Source of the DNA: Thermoplasmatota archaeon
Lineage (GTDB): Archaea > Thermoplasmatota > Penumbrarchaeia > Penumbrarchaeales > Penumbrarchaeaceae
DNA: 50,822 nt
NCBI GenBank assembly: GCA_025457865.1
Contig: JALOTP010000008.1
Location: forward strand, 1-50,822
Direction of reading: 5' to 3'
Shown here: in pieces, positions 24,212 through 34,524 of the stretch
Layout: every line of letters begins with the position of its first letter
Numbering within the stretch: position 1 is the stretch's first letter
Notes under the pieces: model-generated
What the model saw: only the letters and a program-made list of their open reading frames with translations
What the model was told of the DNA's origin: nothing
Databases searched by the model: none
Made by a program: the position numbers and the translations under genes

Positions 24212-27200
24212 CTAATAACCGGAATTCTTCCTCACTCCATATTTAACATAACTTACCATCTTGAGAACTATGAGGGCTAAAATGAGGAGAATGATGACAA
24301 TAGCAGTGATCATATACGGGCCTAAAAACACATCCTTATGACCGTGCGGGACATCTGTTTCAGTATCGACGAGTCCCCCAGGGGATGACAGTTCTATATG
24401 TAGCAGTGAGCCATGTCCGTTCTCATCGTAGACGAAGAGGTCGATCGTCCCGTTTGGTCTGGTATTCCTGTTTATGACCAGATGGACCGTACCCCCGATC
24501 TTTGGATCGTTATGATCGATGTCCCATTCCATGGGTTGGTCCAACACCATTAGGTTCAGCCGATCGTTCATGGTCATGTTCGAAGTTGATGTGATGTAGA
24601 TGTCCAATGATCTGAAGACAGAACTGCTTCCGGGTTCGACCCTGTATTTCAATTCCAGTGGGCTCTCCAAGTACTTGATATATTTTTCATAAACGACCAT
24701 GACTTCCACATCTCTCATAATGGATGAAGACCCATCTACAGATACACCTACTGTAATGATAACTGGCCCAGGATTTAGCGGTGCGGTGTAGCTGCACTCC
24801 CAAACATCGGTCGCAATCCATTCGACCGATGTCAGGTCACCACCCGACCCGTGATCATCGCCCCATATTTCGACCTCATGCCCGGACCCGAGACCGTACA
24901 AGGCTATCCGGATGGTCGCTGCGGTCCCGGTAGCTACGATTTGAGGGTCGACAGAGAGCTGGAAATGGAATAGGTCCGATCCGGTGGCCTCAAAGAACCT
25001 GCGCTCAACATGATATCTTATGAAGCCCTCCCAGAGTATCCTATCTTCGCTCATCACCCTGACCACTGCATACCTTCTCCCGAGGGTACTTCCTACAGGG
25101 ACCGATATCGCCCATAATATGTCCGATATCCTTTCCATCACGATCGGAGCATTATCTGAATCAGGGTCAATGAACAAGACCTCGATCTGACCCAGGGCTG
25201 ATAAATTGCCGATCCTCGCGAATATAACGACGTTTGTCCCCTCATGGACATTGTTCTCCAGGGGCCACGCCTCGAAGGTGAGACCCTCCTGACCTGGCAG
25301 GAGCGTTGTAGAGTCCAGGACCACTATTTTCGTGCTTGCATGTACAACACACTTTCCATCGACCATCAGGCTTCCCATAATGGTCACGGAACCTACAAAA
25401 CCGCTGGGTGGCTCCCATGTCGTGGAGAAGATCCCTGTCATAGGATGTGAGGTCTCAGAGAATTTACATCCCGGAACGCTTGAGCTCCAGACGATGTCCG
25501 CATCATCGATAAGCTCCCCCTTCTTGAGCACCTGACAGAATAGAACAACCTTCTCACCAATGCATATTTGGTTCCTTTCCGAACCTATCTGCAAACTGTA
25601 TGGCGATAGGAAGGAGTAGTAACGGACACCGCTTGAGAGCAGAAGACCGCTGGCACCGTTCTCCATCTTCAATGGATGTACATCTCTCCAATTGGTCCCT
25701 GGAGAATCTATGACCATTAGCTCCTTCATAGCGTTCAGGTCAATGACAATGACCCTTTGCTCGTAGTTCATGACAAGGTCATCAACGCCATTACCATCCA
25801 GATCGAACACCAATGGAGGAGTGCTCAGCGTTCCAAGGTTATCTGTGTGTACCTTGAAGACCGTCATGTTCCGGACGGCCTCCGTTGCTGTGAGCATTCC
25901 ATCCTTCTGAAAAAGGACCTCGAACAGTCCATTGCCATCAATATCGGTAAAGCTATGGAACTTGACTTTTGTACCTTCGTACCATACGGTCTTGCCATTG
26001 AGACCGTCCAAGACAACAATCTGACTTGGAAGATATGGATAATTTGGATAATTCGCAGATAAGAGAACGATATCCTTTATACCATCACTATTGAGGTCTC
26101 TTATTTCAGAGACATATACATGTTCGTTAAAATGCATCTCTCTCCACCAAGCGGTATGTCCGCTACCTATGTCGACCCTGTTGATGATTATCGTATCGAA
26201 TAGGTGATCTGGATCAACTCCATAATCTATGGAAATGACCTCCTCGTTCCCGTCATGGTCCAGGTCCTCTCCGACCGTGTGGACGTGGACGGAGATCCCG
26301 CTCAGAGATCTTGTTGAGACCACCATTCCGGTTTCTGCGTCCATCAAACTGAGGTCGCTCCCGTTCAAAAGGATCAATGTATTCGCATCCCATCTGTACA
26401 TAACAAGGTCTATCAATCGATAGTCTCCGACCTTTCTCCAGATATATCGGTCCATCCAGGGGTCCCAGAGCGATATCGTCTTGCCCACTTCATTTATGAG
26501 GACCCGGTCACCATACGGACCTTCCAACCTTCTAACGATACTATAGGATAATCTATAATCGATAGACGGACCGTCCTCATAGGTCCTCGATACCATCTCC
26601 CCATCGGCCATATCCACTACCAGGAGGTCCGTTCCCTTGGTGTCGAAGACCATCAGGTACGAGCGGCCATCAGGGCCGTCCAGGCACCATTGCTGTTCCC
26701 GCAAATAGACATTGCTCGTACCAGGGAAATGCCAGCAGCTCTGCCATTCGACCGACCCGTCCAAAGGTGATAGTCGGGTCATGAACAGGGTAGACCTACT
26801 GATATCGTGGCTCCTTGTGATATCAAGGACCACTATGTCCTGTCCGGGTTCGTCATCGTAATCCCCTATGACCAATGAACGACCAACGTAAACCCCTTCT
26901 ATCCCATCGAACGGAGTGACGCTCCATACCAGTCCACCTGTCATTGCATCCACGCAATGGATGTACTTTGACCCCTTTTGGGAGCGAGAATAGAACAACA
27001 GGGATGTCATTCCGGCCCCTGGTCCTCTCTCGACGACCAGTTCCTTGAACTCGTCCCCTGCGACCATCCATGATGCATCCTCGTACCTTTTAATGACCAT
27101 ATCGCCCTTGAGCTTGTTCAGATCGACCGTCCTTGAAAAGTAGGTTACCAGCACATCACCATCGAACAGATCTGGGATGTTCTGATCTATCTCCCAGAGA

Positions 27201-27988
27201 GCATAAGGGTCCAGCTTGACCTCGGTCCTCAAAGATAGCTGACCTACGGCCAAGGATAGATCGATGGGAAGGTCCCATGGAGTGATGCATGCAACAGACA
27301 CGGTCGAGCGTCCATCGAGTATGGAGGATATCTCCAGCGGAAAGATCAGCTGATCTGACCTGAACTCATATACCAGCGGTTCCGTGGACCCGACATCCTT
27401 CTTGATTGGGAACCTATCGATCGCAAAATAGGTGATCCCCCTCCTGCAGTAGCCTGAAATGATATTGTCCAATCCAGCAGGCCACATCTCAAGCGGAATG
27501 TTGAGCTTTATCAGTAGGTCCATTATCTGGTCTTTGAAGTCGGTATGGTCAACGACATTGATCACCGTGATGTCATGAGACCCTATCTTTCGTTCGAACT
27601 CTATTATGATGTCCGAATTTGAACCTGTCCCACCACCATCATTAGACCAATCCCCATAATTGGTCCTATCTGATAGGGTATTCAGGACCCTTGTCATGTT
27701 CCCAAAGATCGTGTAATTGCCAAGAGTGACATCAGGTAACGATGGGAACGGTACAACGTGCAATCCCTCCGTATCCGCTTTGGAATGTATGTTCACAGAG
27801 AGGTACATCCTCTCATAAGTGCCGTTCCAGCAGACTATCGCGTTCTGACCCGGTTCGAAGACGGGGAAATTGTTCGATGGGATGAAACCACCGTCACCAC
27901 TGACATCATAGGGGATGAGGATCAGGGATGGGCAGACAAACATCAAGGACCATAGTAAAACTATCCATCGAATGCTCCCGGTATCCAT
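24212..27988 (-). CDS. Large surface protein with PQQ/FG-GAP-like propeller, Ig-like domains and C-terminal anchor
   Basis: 1258 residues from ATG 27988, with GGTTGGAG about 8 nt upstream; GTG 28006 is the longer alternative. A signal peptide (WIVLLWSLMFVCPSLILI) is followed by a region of about 250 residues resembling DUF2330 (YCRRGITYFAIDRFPIKKD, LVYEFRSDQLIFPLEIS). Next comes a propeller mixing PQQ-like repeats (DAMTGGLVWSVTPFDG, LDGLNGKTVWYEG) with FG-GAP calcium loops (DLDHDGNEEVISID, DLNSDGIKDIVLL, DLDGNGVDDLVM). Three or so Ig-like domains follow, then a membrane helix at about 1221-1246 and a short basic tail (KMVSYVKYGVRKNSGY). It lacks the DxDxDG cluster before the helix, and its wording differs from the other surface proteins. 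Probably a surface binding or sensing protein; ligand unknown. Confidence 0.85.
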   Translation of the reverse strand: MDTGSIRWIVLLWSLMFVCPSLILIPYDVSGDGGFIPSNNFPVFEPGQNAIVCWNGTYERMYLSVNIHSKADTEGLHVVPFPSLPDVTLGNYTIFGNMTRVLNTLSDRTNYGDWSNDGGGTGSNSDIIIEFERKIGSHDITVINVVDHTDFKDQIMDLLIKLNIPLEMWPAGLDNIISGYCRRGITYFAIDRFPIKKDVGSTEPLVYEFRSDQLIFPLEISSILDGRSTVSVACITPWDLPIDLSLAVGQLSLRTEVKLDPYALWEIDQNIPDLFDGDVLVTYFSRTVDLNKLKGDMVIKRYEDASWMVAGDEFKELVVERGPGAGMTSLLFYSRSQKGSKYIHCVDAMTGGLVWSVTPFDGIEGVYVGRSLVIGDYDDEPGQDIVVLDITRSHDISRSTLFMTRLSPLDGSVEWQSCWHFPGTSNVYLREQQWCLDGPDGRSYLMVFDTKGTDLLVVDMADGEMVSRTYEDGPSIDYRLSYSIVRRLEGPYGDRVLINEVGKTISLWDPWMDRYIWRKVGDYRLIDLVMYRWDANTLILLNGSDLSLMDAETGMVVSTRSLSGISVHVHTVGEDLDHDGNEEVISIDYGVDPDHLFDTIIINRVDIGSGHTAWWREMHFNEHVYVSEIRDLNSDGIKDIVLLSANYPNYPYLPSQIVVLDGLNGKTVWYEGTKVKFHSFTDIDGNGLFEVLFQKDGMLTATEAVRNMTVFKVHTDNLGTLSTPPLVFDLDGNGVDDLVMNYEQRVIVIDLNAMKELMVIDSPGTNWRDVHPLKMENGASGLLLSSGVRYYSFLSPYSLQIGSERNQICIGEKVVLFCQVLKKGELIDDADIVWSSSVPGCKFSETSHPMTGIFSTTWEPPSGFVGSVTIMGSLMVDGKCVVHASTKIVVLDSTTLLPGQEGLTFEAWPLENNVHEGTNVVIFARIGNLSALGQIEVLFIDPDSDNAPIVMERISDILWAISVPVGSTLGRRYAVVRVMSEDRILWEGFIRYHVERRFFEATGSDLFHFQLSVDPQIVATGTAATIRIALYGLGSGHEVEIWGDDHGSGGDLTSVEWIATDVWECSYTAPLNPGPVIITVGVSVDGSSSIMRDVEVMVVYEKYIKYLESPLELKYRVEPGSSSVFRSLDIYITSTSNMTMNDRLNLMVLDQPMEWDIDHNDPKIGGTVHLVINRNTRPNGTIDLFVYDENGHGSLLHIELSSPGGLVDTETDVPHGHKDVFLGPYMITAIVIILLILALIVLKMVSYVKYGVRKNSGY

Positions 27989-28098
27989 GCTTCCATCTCC
28001 AACCAATGGATATGATAATATGGTTTTATCAACTATTAATTATCTATTGTACACATGAGCGTTCTCTCATATGCCTTTTGAACACTCATCAGTGAATA

Positions 28099-31000
28099 TC
28101 ACTCGTACCTCAGAGCCTCAGCTGGTGTGACCCTTGCCGCCTTCAAAGATGGAGGTATGGAGGATGACAACGCGAAGAGGAAAGCGATCATCACAATTAG
28201 GAGTATCTTCAGGTAGGGAATACCGAACTTGTCAAAGTCCGACCCGAACCCTCCGTCCCTCCACAGCATCCAACCCAGTATGACCCCCAGCAATGATCCT
28301 ATTATCAACCCCGAACCGGCTATGAAACCCGATTCTCCCAGGAACGACCCGACCACCATGCCCCTGGTGAACCCTACCGCCCTCATCATTCCTATCTCAT
28401 GCCTGCGCTCGTAAACTGACCTGAGAGTGACAATGCCAAGCCCCACGATCCCTATCACGAGCCCCAATGATAGGAAGGCGTTGAAGAGGTCGAAGAATGC
28501 GTTATTGGCCTTCAATATCTCCTCCACAAGGTCATGGACGATAAAAGTGAAGAAACCGTATGGGAGCAGGACCCGCCTCAAACCATCGGAGACATCACTT
28601 GGGTCGATATCTTCATTGACCACTATCAGATGGACCTTCCGTTCCATGACCGAGAAGGAGGCATTCGCCTCATCCTGATGCATGAACACACCGCTGACGC
28701 CCATCTGCCTTGTGAACGCTATTACGGTCCTGTTGATATGCTCGTTCCTGTAGTTCACCAACGTCATTTTCTTCCCGACCTTGGTGGAGAAGGGGGCTGG
28801 AGGTCCGAACATCCCACCGGCCAGGTTCCCGTCAAGTACCACGAACGAGCTCCCTTTGAGAGCGTTCCAAACGAGCGAATCAGAATGCTCCAACCGTCCC
28901 CCGTCATCAATGAGGTCCCAGGCCACTTCGCTGAACCCGTAGCTATTGTTATTGACGAAATCATCGGATACCCCTGCACAAGGGTAGATAAGTTCGTCCT
29001 TGGTCCCGAGCATTGGAACGGTATAATTTATCCTAAGATATCCGTAGCCCAATGATGAGGTCCTCTCCCAATCCACCTTCGAATGATTGACAGGGTCTAG
29101 CATCATGACCGTTGCATCCAGGTCATCTATGCCGGATATCCCAGAGATGCCAACGATATCGTAACCTCCACCTATGGTCTTCTCGAAGCTCTCGGTGTTG
29201 ACGTTGAATATCTCGACTATCATTGACATCCCGGTTATGGTGAATATTATCAGGGCGAACATGAAGATGGTCGTACCTGTCCTGAACCTCTTCTTGATGG
29301 GATAGGATATGGCCATCTTGATGGAGGCGGGGGACACCTTGACCAAGGAAAGGACCCGTTCTAGTCCCCAAAGGATGATATCCGTGTTCCATACAAGTAG
29401 GAGCACGCCAGAAGAGACCATGAAGACCCCCGATAGTACGAACATCTCCATATCGCCCTTGAAGTCCATGAAGAAAGGAATGGGCGCTATCCAGAAGACC
29501 AGCAACAGTACGGCCGTTATATTGAAAGCTATCCTGTCGCCCAATAGGTTCTTCAAGAGGAGAGAGAGGCCCACCAAAACAAGTGATATCCCAAGATAGG
29601 TGGACCATGCGATCTTTCCCGGCAGTCCAGATAAGGCAAGGAGCGTTCCTATGACTATCAAAATGGCCCCGGCTATGGTAGAGCGGGAGAATATGGATGA
29701 TACCATCCTTGCCGTTCTTGAGCCATCTCCGGTGTTCGTCCTTGGATCAAGGGTCCCGGTGAGACGCAGCAACCTCCTCACCAGGCCGGATTCCTTGACG
29801 GGTTCGGGTGTGTTCCTTATTGCCGTAACAATGTTCAGGACGGCCACCCTCTGTGTGATCATCAGGGTCGTGGCTATGGTTATGGTGAAGCCAGCGATGA
29901 AGGATAGTAAGAGCGAGACCGGTGTCACCGTATAGTTGTCGAGTATGCTGAAGCCTGTTACCCCCATCTGTTCGAATATCCTCTGCATCCCCAAGATTAT
30001 GAGGTAACCTGCCAGGACACCGAACATCACCCCTATGACAGAGGAGATGATGCTGTAGAAGGTCCCTTCGAAAAGATAGACCCGCCTCAGGTGCTTTCGC
30101 CTCATCCCTATGGCCCTGGAGATCCCCATCTCCTCCTTCCGTTCCTCGGAAAGCATCACAAAGATGTTTATGATCAGGGTTATACCCGCGATTATCGTGA
30201 AGGTCCCCAGAACAAGGAAGAGCTTGGTGAAGGATTCCATCGATGTCTTGGCCTGCTCAACATTGCTGCCCTTATCGTTGGTGATCCTCCAGACGGCCCC
30301 GGGACCCGATGGGTGGGGGTATCCAATCAACGCCTTTTCCAGCTTCTCCTTGACCTCTGAACAGAGCTCCCCCCCGGCGACCTTTCCCCCTTTGTTGGAT
30401 ATGAGCAGGACATTGTAGTTCCCACCAGACCAATTCCCTGCCTGGCCGTTCGGGGTCTCTCCATCCGAACGGTGACCTAGTAGGGCCCAGATCCCTTCGT
30501 AGGAGAAATAGATGGTATCGGTGGAGAACGTCGCACCTCTTCCTTTACCATCTATGATCCCCTTCACCGTGAACTCGAGTGTCCCACCCCTGGATGAGAC
30601 CATGACCTTATGCCCTGGTTCCGCATTCAGCTTTTCCGCCGCATCATCAACTATATAGACCTCATCAAGGCCAAGATCGAAGGTCAACTTCTCCCCCTTC
30701 GAAGTGTAGGTCCCGAACTTATCGAAAGAATAGGGGCTTACTGCCCTCAAGCTCATTGAGGGTTCGAAGAGACCGGAGATGGTATCGATGACAGAACCGC
30801 TCTCCCATACCTCCCAAGTGACCCCGTCTATGAGCTCCTCATCATCGTTAAGGGACCATACTATAGATGCCAGGTCGTTCGGGGCGGACCCATTGAAATA
30901 TTGGGGGTTCCCGTCCGGGTCCTCGACCGTTATATACTCATCATAGAGATCGAAACCTTCATAGACTATCCCCTCGATCATATTGGTCATCGTATCTCCG

Positions 31001-31356
31001 ATAGCTAGCGAAGAACAGATGATCGATGTTCCAATCATAAAGCCAAGGATCGCTATCAATGAATCTGTCCTATGCCGGATGAGGTTCCTCAGACCCATCC
31101 TGAACATGAGCTTGTTGAACAAGGCCATCATGCCGAGGAAGGCCAGGACCAGGCCTAAAAATATTAGAGATGATGCCACTATCAATCCTTTAAGTTCCGC
31201 CGGCACCACATAGAGCGCTAAAAGGACCATCATAAGAAGATAGAGGAGCAAGCCTACGAGGATAATGTCTCCCAGATGTTCGACCATCCAACCGATAAGA
31301 GGTACCTTCCTGAGCTCGGCCCCAAAATCGGAGATCTCCTGTCTCAAACCTGCCAT
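28099..31356 (-). CDS. ABC transporter permease, tandem FtsX-type (MacB/LolCE-like)
   Basis: 1085 residues. Two N-terminal helices (about 30-80) are followed by a first FtsX unit: a helix at about 94-120 (SLIAILGFMIGTSIICSSLAIGD), a large external domain, and a three-helix FtsX segment with MLSEERKEEMGISRAIGMRR. Four more central helices lead to a second FtsX unit with an external domain and a C-terminal FtsX segment containing SVYERRHEIGMMRAVGFTRG. It ends in SLKAARVTPAEALRYE, the usual FtsX C-terminus. Such permeases do not import nutrients; they move lipids, peptides or lipoproteins out of the membrane, or transmit force. The ATPase gene lies 13 nt upstream and forms an operon with it. The two helices ahead of the first FtsX unit are an unusual extra. 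Confidence 0.92.
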   Translation of the reverse strand: MAGLRQEISDFGAELRKVPLIGWMVEHLGDIILVGLLLYLLMMVLLALYVVPAELKGLIVASSLIFLGLVLAFLGMMALFNKLMFRMGLRNLIRHRTDSLIAILGFMIGTSIICSSLAIGDTMTNMIEGIVYEGFDLYDEYITVEDPDGNPQYFNGSAPNDLASIVWSLNDDEELIDGVTWEVWESGSVIDTISGLFEPSMSLRAVSPYSFDKFGTYTSKGEKLTFDLGLDEVYIVDDAAEKLNAEPGHKVMVSSRGGTLEFTVKGIIDGKGRGATFSTDTIYFSYEGIWALLGHRSDGETPNGQAGNWSGGNYNVLLISNKGGKVAGGELCSEVKEKLEKALIGYPHPSGPGAVWRITNDKGSNVEQAKTSMESFTKLFLVLGTFTIIAGITLIINIFVMLSEERKEEMGISRAIGMRRKHLRRVYLFEGTFYSIISSVIGVMFGVLAGYLIILGMQRIFEQMGVTGFSILDNYTVTPVSLLLSFIAGFTITIATTLMITQRVAVLNIVTAIRNTPEPVKESGLVRRLLRLTGTLDPRTNTGDGSRTARMVSSIFSRSTIAGAILIVIGTLLALSGLPGKIAWSTYLGISLVLVGLSLLLKNLLGDRIAFNITAVLLLVFWIAPIPFFMDFKGDMEMFVLSGVFMVSSGVLLLVWNTDIILWGLERVLSLVKVSPASIKMAISYPIKKRFRTGTTIFMFALIIFTITGMSMIVEIFNVNTESFEKTIGGGYDIVGISGISGIDDLDATVMMLDPVNHSKVDWERTSSLGYGYLRINYTVPMLGTKDELIYPCAGVSDDFVNNNSYGFSEVAWDLIDDGGRLEHSDSLVWNALKGSSFVVLDGNLAGGMFGPPAPFSTKVGKKMTLVNYRNEHINRTVIAFTRQMGVSGVFMHQDEANASFSVMERKVHLIVVNEDIDPSDVSDGLRRVLLPYGFFTFIVHDLVEEILKANNAFFDLFNAFLSLGLVIGIVGLGIVTLRSVYERRHEIGMMRAVGFTRGMVVGSFLGESGFIAGSGLIIGSLLGVILGWMLWRDGGFGSDFDKFGIPYLKILLIVMIAFLFALSSSIPPSLKAARVTPAEALRYE

Positions 31357-31369
31357 GGAACCACCTCCC

Positions 31370-32170
31370 TCAGAGCGAACCCTGCTGTTCGATGCTTATC
31401 CTTGCCGCTCCCCGGTCCTTCTCCCCGCAGGTCGAATAATCCCCTCCGCGGGGGTGCAACAATGCATCCTTCTCCGTTATGGGGACATCCTTCACTATGA
31501 GCCCGTCCTCCATATGGATTATCCTCCTGCATCTGGACGCTACGTCGGGGTCATGGGTGACTATGACGAAGGTCATCTTGAGCTTGGAGTTGAGCTCCTG
31601 CATGAGGGACATGACCTCGTTCGAGTTCCTCTTGTCCAGGTCCCCTGTGGGCTCATCGGCCCATACTATCTTGGGCTCGTTCACCAATGCCCTAGCAAGG
31701 GTGACCCTCTGTCTCTGCCCTCCGGAGAGCTGTGCCGGCCTGTGCTTCTCAAGGCCTTTCAATCCGACGACCTCCAGAGCCCTCTCTGCCCGCGCCCTTG
31801 CATCTCTGGACCTGACACCGCTAAGGAGAAGGACCATCTCCACGTTCTCAACGGCCGTGAGAACGGGGAGGAGGTTGTAGAACTGGAAGACGAAACCCAT
31901 GTTCCTTGCTCGGTACTCCGTCCTCTGGTTGTCCTTCATCTTTGCAAGGTCGGTCCCCTCTATGAGCACCTTGCCTGAGGTGGGCTCATCAAGGCCGCTC
32001 AAGCAGTTCAGGAGAGTCGTCTTACCGCAGCCGGACGGTCCCATTATGGCGACCATCTCGCCCCGGTTGACATTGAGATCGACCCCCCTAAGTGCCTCGA
32101 CCTTGACCGACCCTGTATCGTACACCTTCACTAGCTTTTCCGATCCGACTATGGTGCCATTTCCGGCCAT
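31370..32170 (-). CDS. ABC transporter ATP-binding protein (LolD/MacB-like)
   Basis: 266 residues with a complete nucleotide-binding domain: Walker [11 protein letters not shown]-loop FQFYNLLP, signature LSGGQRQR, Walker [13 protein letters not shown], and H-loop VTHD. The family is the LolD/MacB/FtsE group, which pairs with FtsX-type permeases such as the one 13 nt downstream. A C-terminal extension of about 35 residues after the H-loop region ([17 protein letters not shown]) is not typical. ATG 32170 has a strong GAGGTGATC site (32175-32183), and a TATA-like box is at 32225-32234. Confidence 0.95.
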   Translation of the reverse strand: MAGNGTIVGSEKLVKVYDTGSVKVEALRGVDLNVNRGEMVAIMGPSGCGKTTLLNCLSGLDEPTSGKVLIEGTDLAKMKDNQRTEYRARNMGFVFQFYNLLPVLTAVENVEMVLLLSGVRSRDARARAERALEVVGLKGLEKHRPAQLSGGQRQRVTLARALVNEPKIVWADEPTGDLDKRNSNEVMSLMQELNSKLKMTFVIVTHDPDVASRCRRIIHMEDGLIVKDVPITEKDALLHPRGGDYSTCGEKDRGAARISIEQQGSL

Positions 32171-32224
32171 ATCCGATCACCTCTCCCTCGTAGGAGGGCC
32201 ATTTCCAACAGGAACGTGAACTGG

Positions 32225-32234
32225 TATATTTTAA
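32225..32234 (-). promoter_or_regulatory. TATA-like box of the ABC exporter operon
   Basis: The minus-strand sequence TTAAAATATA gives predicted initiation near 32202. A small stem (GCGGA/TCCGC, 32239-32255) between it and the PNPase stop may help end the upstream transcript. Confidence 0.55.
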
Positions 32235-32259
32235 TGATGCGGATTGTGCGTCCGCAAGA

Positions 32260-34524
32260 TCAGCGTCTGTCTGGCCTTGACCTACCCCTGTCCTTGCCGC
32301 CGGTACCACCGTGGGGGCGCCTCCTCTTATCGTCGGGAGGGCCAGACCTCCGGGGTTGGCTTTCTGGCACATTATCAGGCCTCGGGATGAGCACCTTCAT
32401 GGAGACCTCGACCTTGCCCCTATCGATGCCTATCACCTTGACCTTGACCTTGTCCCCGACGGAAAGCCTGTCCGTGACCTTCTCGACCCGCACCCAGTCA
32501 ATTTCCGAGACATGCAGGAGACCGTCCGTCTTGCCCGTCAGCTCCACAAAGGCACCGAAAGGCATTATCTTGACGACCTTGGCGGAATCGAATATCTCTC
32601 CCACCTCAAGGGTCCTTACGATGTCCCTTACAGCCTTTTCGGCCTTCTTAGCGGCCTCCATATTGACGGAAGTGATGGTGACCGTCCCGTCGTCCTGGAC
32701 GTCTATCTGGACATCGTACTCCTCGCACATGCCCCTGATGACCTTTCCTCCTGGACCTATGACCTCACCTATCTTCTCTGGGTCTATCTTCAAGGCGATG
32801 ATCCTGGGAGCGTACTGTGAGAGCTCCTTCCTCGGCTCAGGGATGCAGCCGATGATCACGTTCAGGACCTCATCGATGGCCTTCCTCATTTGCGGGAAGG
32901 TGGCAGAAATCATCTCCATGGTAAGGCCCCTGGTCTTGGTATCCATCTGGATGGCCGTTATCCCTTCCCTGGTCGAAGTGAACTTGAAGTCCATTCCGCC
33001 CTTCCCATCCTCCAGGTCCTGGAGGTCAGTGAGGACCTTCCATCTGCTGCCGTCCGATGCCAACCCCATTGCGATCCCGGCAACGGGTTTCCTGATAGGG
33101 ACCCCAGCATCCATGAGGGCTAGGGTGGAACCGACCGTGGATCCCATGGAGGATGAGCCGTTGGAGCCCATGACCTCGCTGACGACACGTATCGTGTAGG
33201 GGAAATCGCTCTCCCTTGGAAGGACCGGCATCAAGGCCTTCTCGGCCAATGCACCGTGCCCTATCTCCCTCCTCCCGGCACCTCTGAGAGGTTTGACCTC
33301 CCCAACGCTGAAGGGAAGGAAGTTGTAGTGATGGAAGAATTTCTTCTTATGGTCCCCTTCCATCGTTTCTATGAACAGGTCGTCACCCGGAGCCCCCAGC
33401 GTTACGAAGCTTAGGATCTGGGTCTCACCCCTTGAGAAGAGCCCTGTCCCATGGGTCCTGGGGACGATCCCCACTTCAGCGGAGAGGGGCCTTATCTCGT
33501 CAAGCCTCCTTCCATCCACCCTCTGGTCCCTGTCGAGAATGGCATTCGTCACCTGTTCCTCTATGAAATCGAAGAAGAACCTGTCCATGATGCCCTTGAT
33601 ATAGGCTTTGACCTGGTCCCCGTCCATTTCCTTGACCTTCATCTTCGCCGAGAGCTCATCCAATATAGAGGATTCGAGCTTGTGGATTATGGCCTTTCTC
33701 TCTCCCTTTGACCCCTTAGGGGTGTTGAAGAGGTAACTGTCGAGCTGCGGTATGGCCAATTTCTTGATCTTCTCTATGACCTTCTGCTCGTCATCGTTGA
33801 ACGATGCCGCCCAGGCCAGTTCCTCCTTTGCCGCCTTCATCTTCCCGACCTTGGCCTTGACCTCCTTCATGAACTCCGTGAGCGGGGCCATCGTATCCAG
33901 AGCGAACCTGAAGGCCTTCTGCATGTAATCGTCGTCCAGTTCCCTGGTGTCGCAGTCGACCATCGTTATCCTGCTCCCGTCGCCCATCACTACAAGGTTG
34001 AGCTCCGAGAACTCTATCTCCTCGACGGAGGGGTTGGCCACGAACTCGCCGTTCACCAGACCCACCCTGAGCCCGGTTATTGGGCCGTCGAAGGGGATGT
34101 TGGAGATCTCTACGGCCATGGTGGCCGCTATCATCCCGACCACGTCGGGTTTGTTCTCGTTATCTATGCTCAACGGAAGGATGACCACCTGGACCTCGTT
34201 CCTGAGCCCGTCGGGGAACAAGGGGCGCATGCCCCTGTCTATCATCCTGCCGATGAGGATCGCTTCAGATGAGGGCCTTCCCTCCCTCTTCATGAACTTG
34301 GGGCCCTTTATCTTACCGGCGGCCGCATAACGCTCTTCGTAATCGACCATCAGGGGGAAGTAGTCCATCGCTTGTCTCGCACCGCCCGACATCGTCGCGG
34401 ATGCGAGGACCATAGTGTCCCCGATCCTTGCTGTTACAGCAGCTCCGGCCTGGTTGGCCAGTCTGCCAGTCTCTATCACCAATCTCTTACCGGAATATTC
34501 CGTCTCGAACCTTTCCATTGCCAT
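32260..34524 (-). CDS. pnp: Polynucleotide phosphorylase, bacterial type
   Basis: 754 residues. It degrades RNA 3' to 5' with phosphate. Domains in order: first RNase PH domain (ETGRLANQAGAAVTARIGDT), helical linker, second RNase PH domain (ILSFVTLGAPGD, FFHHYNFLPFSVGE, GAGRREIGHGALAEKAL), KH domain at about 592-640 (IGEVIGPGGKVIRG), and S1 domain at about 650-718 (VVKIMPFGAFVEL). Catalytic residues equivalent to E. coli Asp486, Asp492 and Lys494 are present (Asp506, Asp512, Lys514 in EDGKGGMDFK). The tail is Arg/Gly/Pro-rich. This single-chain form is bacterial; archaea normally use the Rrp41/Rrp42 exosome. ATG 34524 has GGTGAG 5 nt upstream. No rpsO gene is next to it. Confidence 0.95.
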   Translation of the reverse strand: MAMERFETEYSGKRLVIETGRLANQAGAAVTARIGDTMVLASATMSGGARQAMDYFPLMVDYEERYAAAGKIKGPKFMKREGRPSSEAILIGRMIDRGMRPLFPDGLRNEVQVVILPLSIDNENKPDVVGMIAATMAVEISNIPFDGPITGLRVGLVNGEFVANPSVEEIEFSELNLVVMGDGSRITMVDCDTRELDDDYMQKAFRFALDTMAPLTEFMKEVKAKVGKMKAAKEELAWAASFNDDEQKVIEKIKKLAIPQLDSYLFNTPKGSKGERKAIIHKLESSILDELSAKMKVKEMDGDQVKAYIKGIMDRFFFDFIEEQVTNAILDRDQRVDGRRLDEIRPLSAEVGIVPRTHGTGLFSRGETQILSFVTLGAPGDDLFIETMEGDHKKKFFHHYNFLPFSVGEVKPLRGAGRREIGHGALAEKALMPVLPRESDFPYTIRVVSEVMGSNGSSSMGSTVGSTLALMDAGVPIRKPVAGIAMGLASDGSRWKVLTDLQDLEDGKGGMDFKFTSTREGITAIQMDTKTRGLTMEMISATFPQMRKAIDEVLNVIIGCIPEPRKELSQYAPRIIALKIDPEKIGEVIGPGGKVIRGMCEEYDVQIDVQDDGTVTITSVNMEAAKKAEKAVRDIVRTLEVGEIFDSAKVVKIMPFGAFVELTGKTDGLLHVSEIDWVRVEKVTDRLSVGDKVKVKVIGIDRGKVEVSMKVLIPRPDNVPESQPRRSGPPDDKRRRPHGGTGGKDRGRSRPDRR

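Noticed and set aside
31265..33199. Plus-strand ORFs opposite the ABC ATPase and PNPase genes
   Set aside because: They lie antisense to well-supported genes, are skewed in composition and show no domain.
32260..34524. Archaeal exosome subunit Rrp41/Rrp42
   Set aside because: The chain has two RNase PH domains plus KH and S1 in one polypeptide, with bacterial PNPase motifs. Exosome subunits are single-domain.
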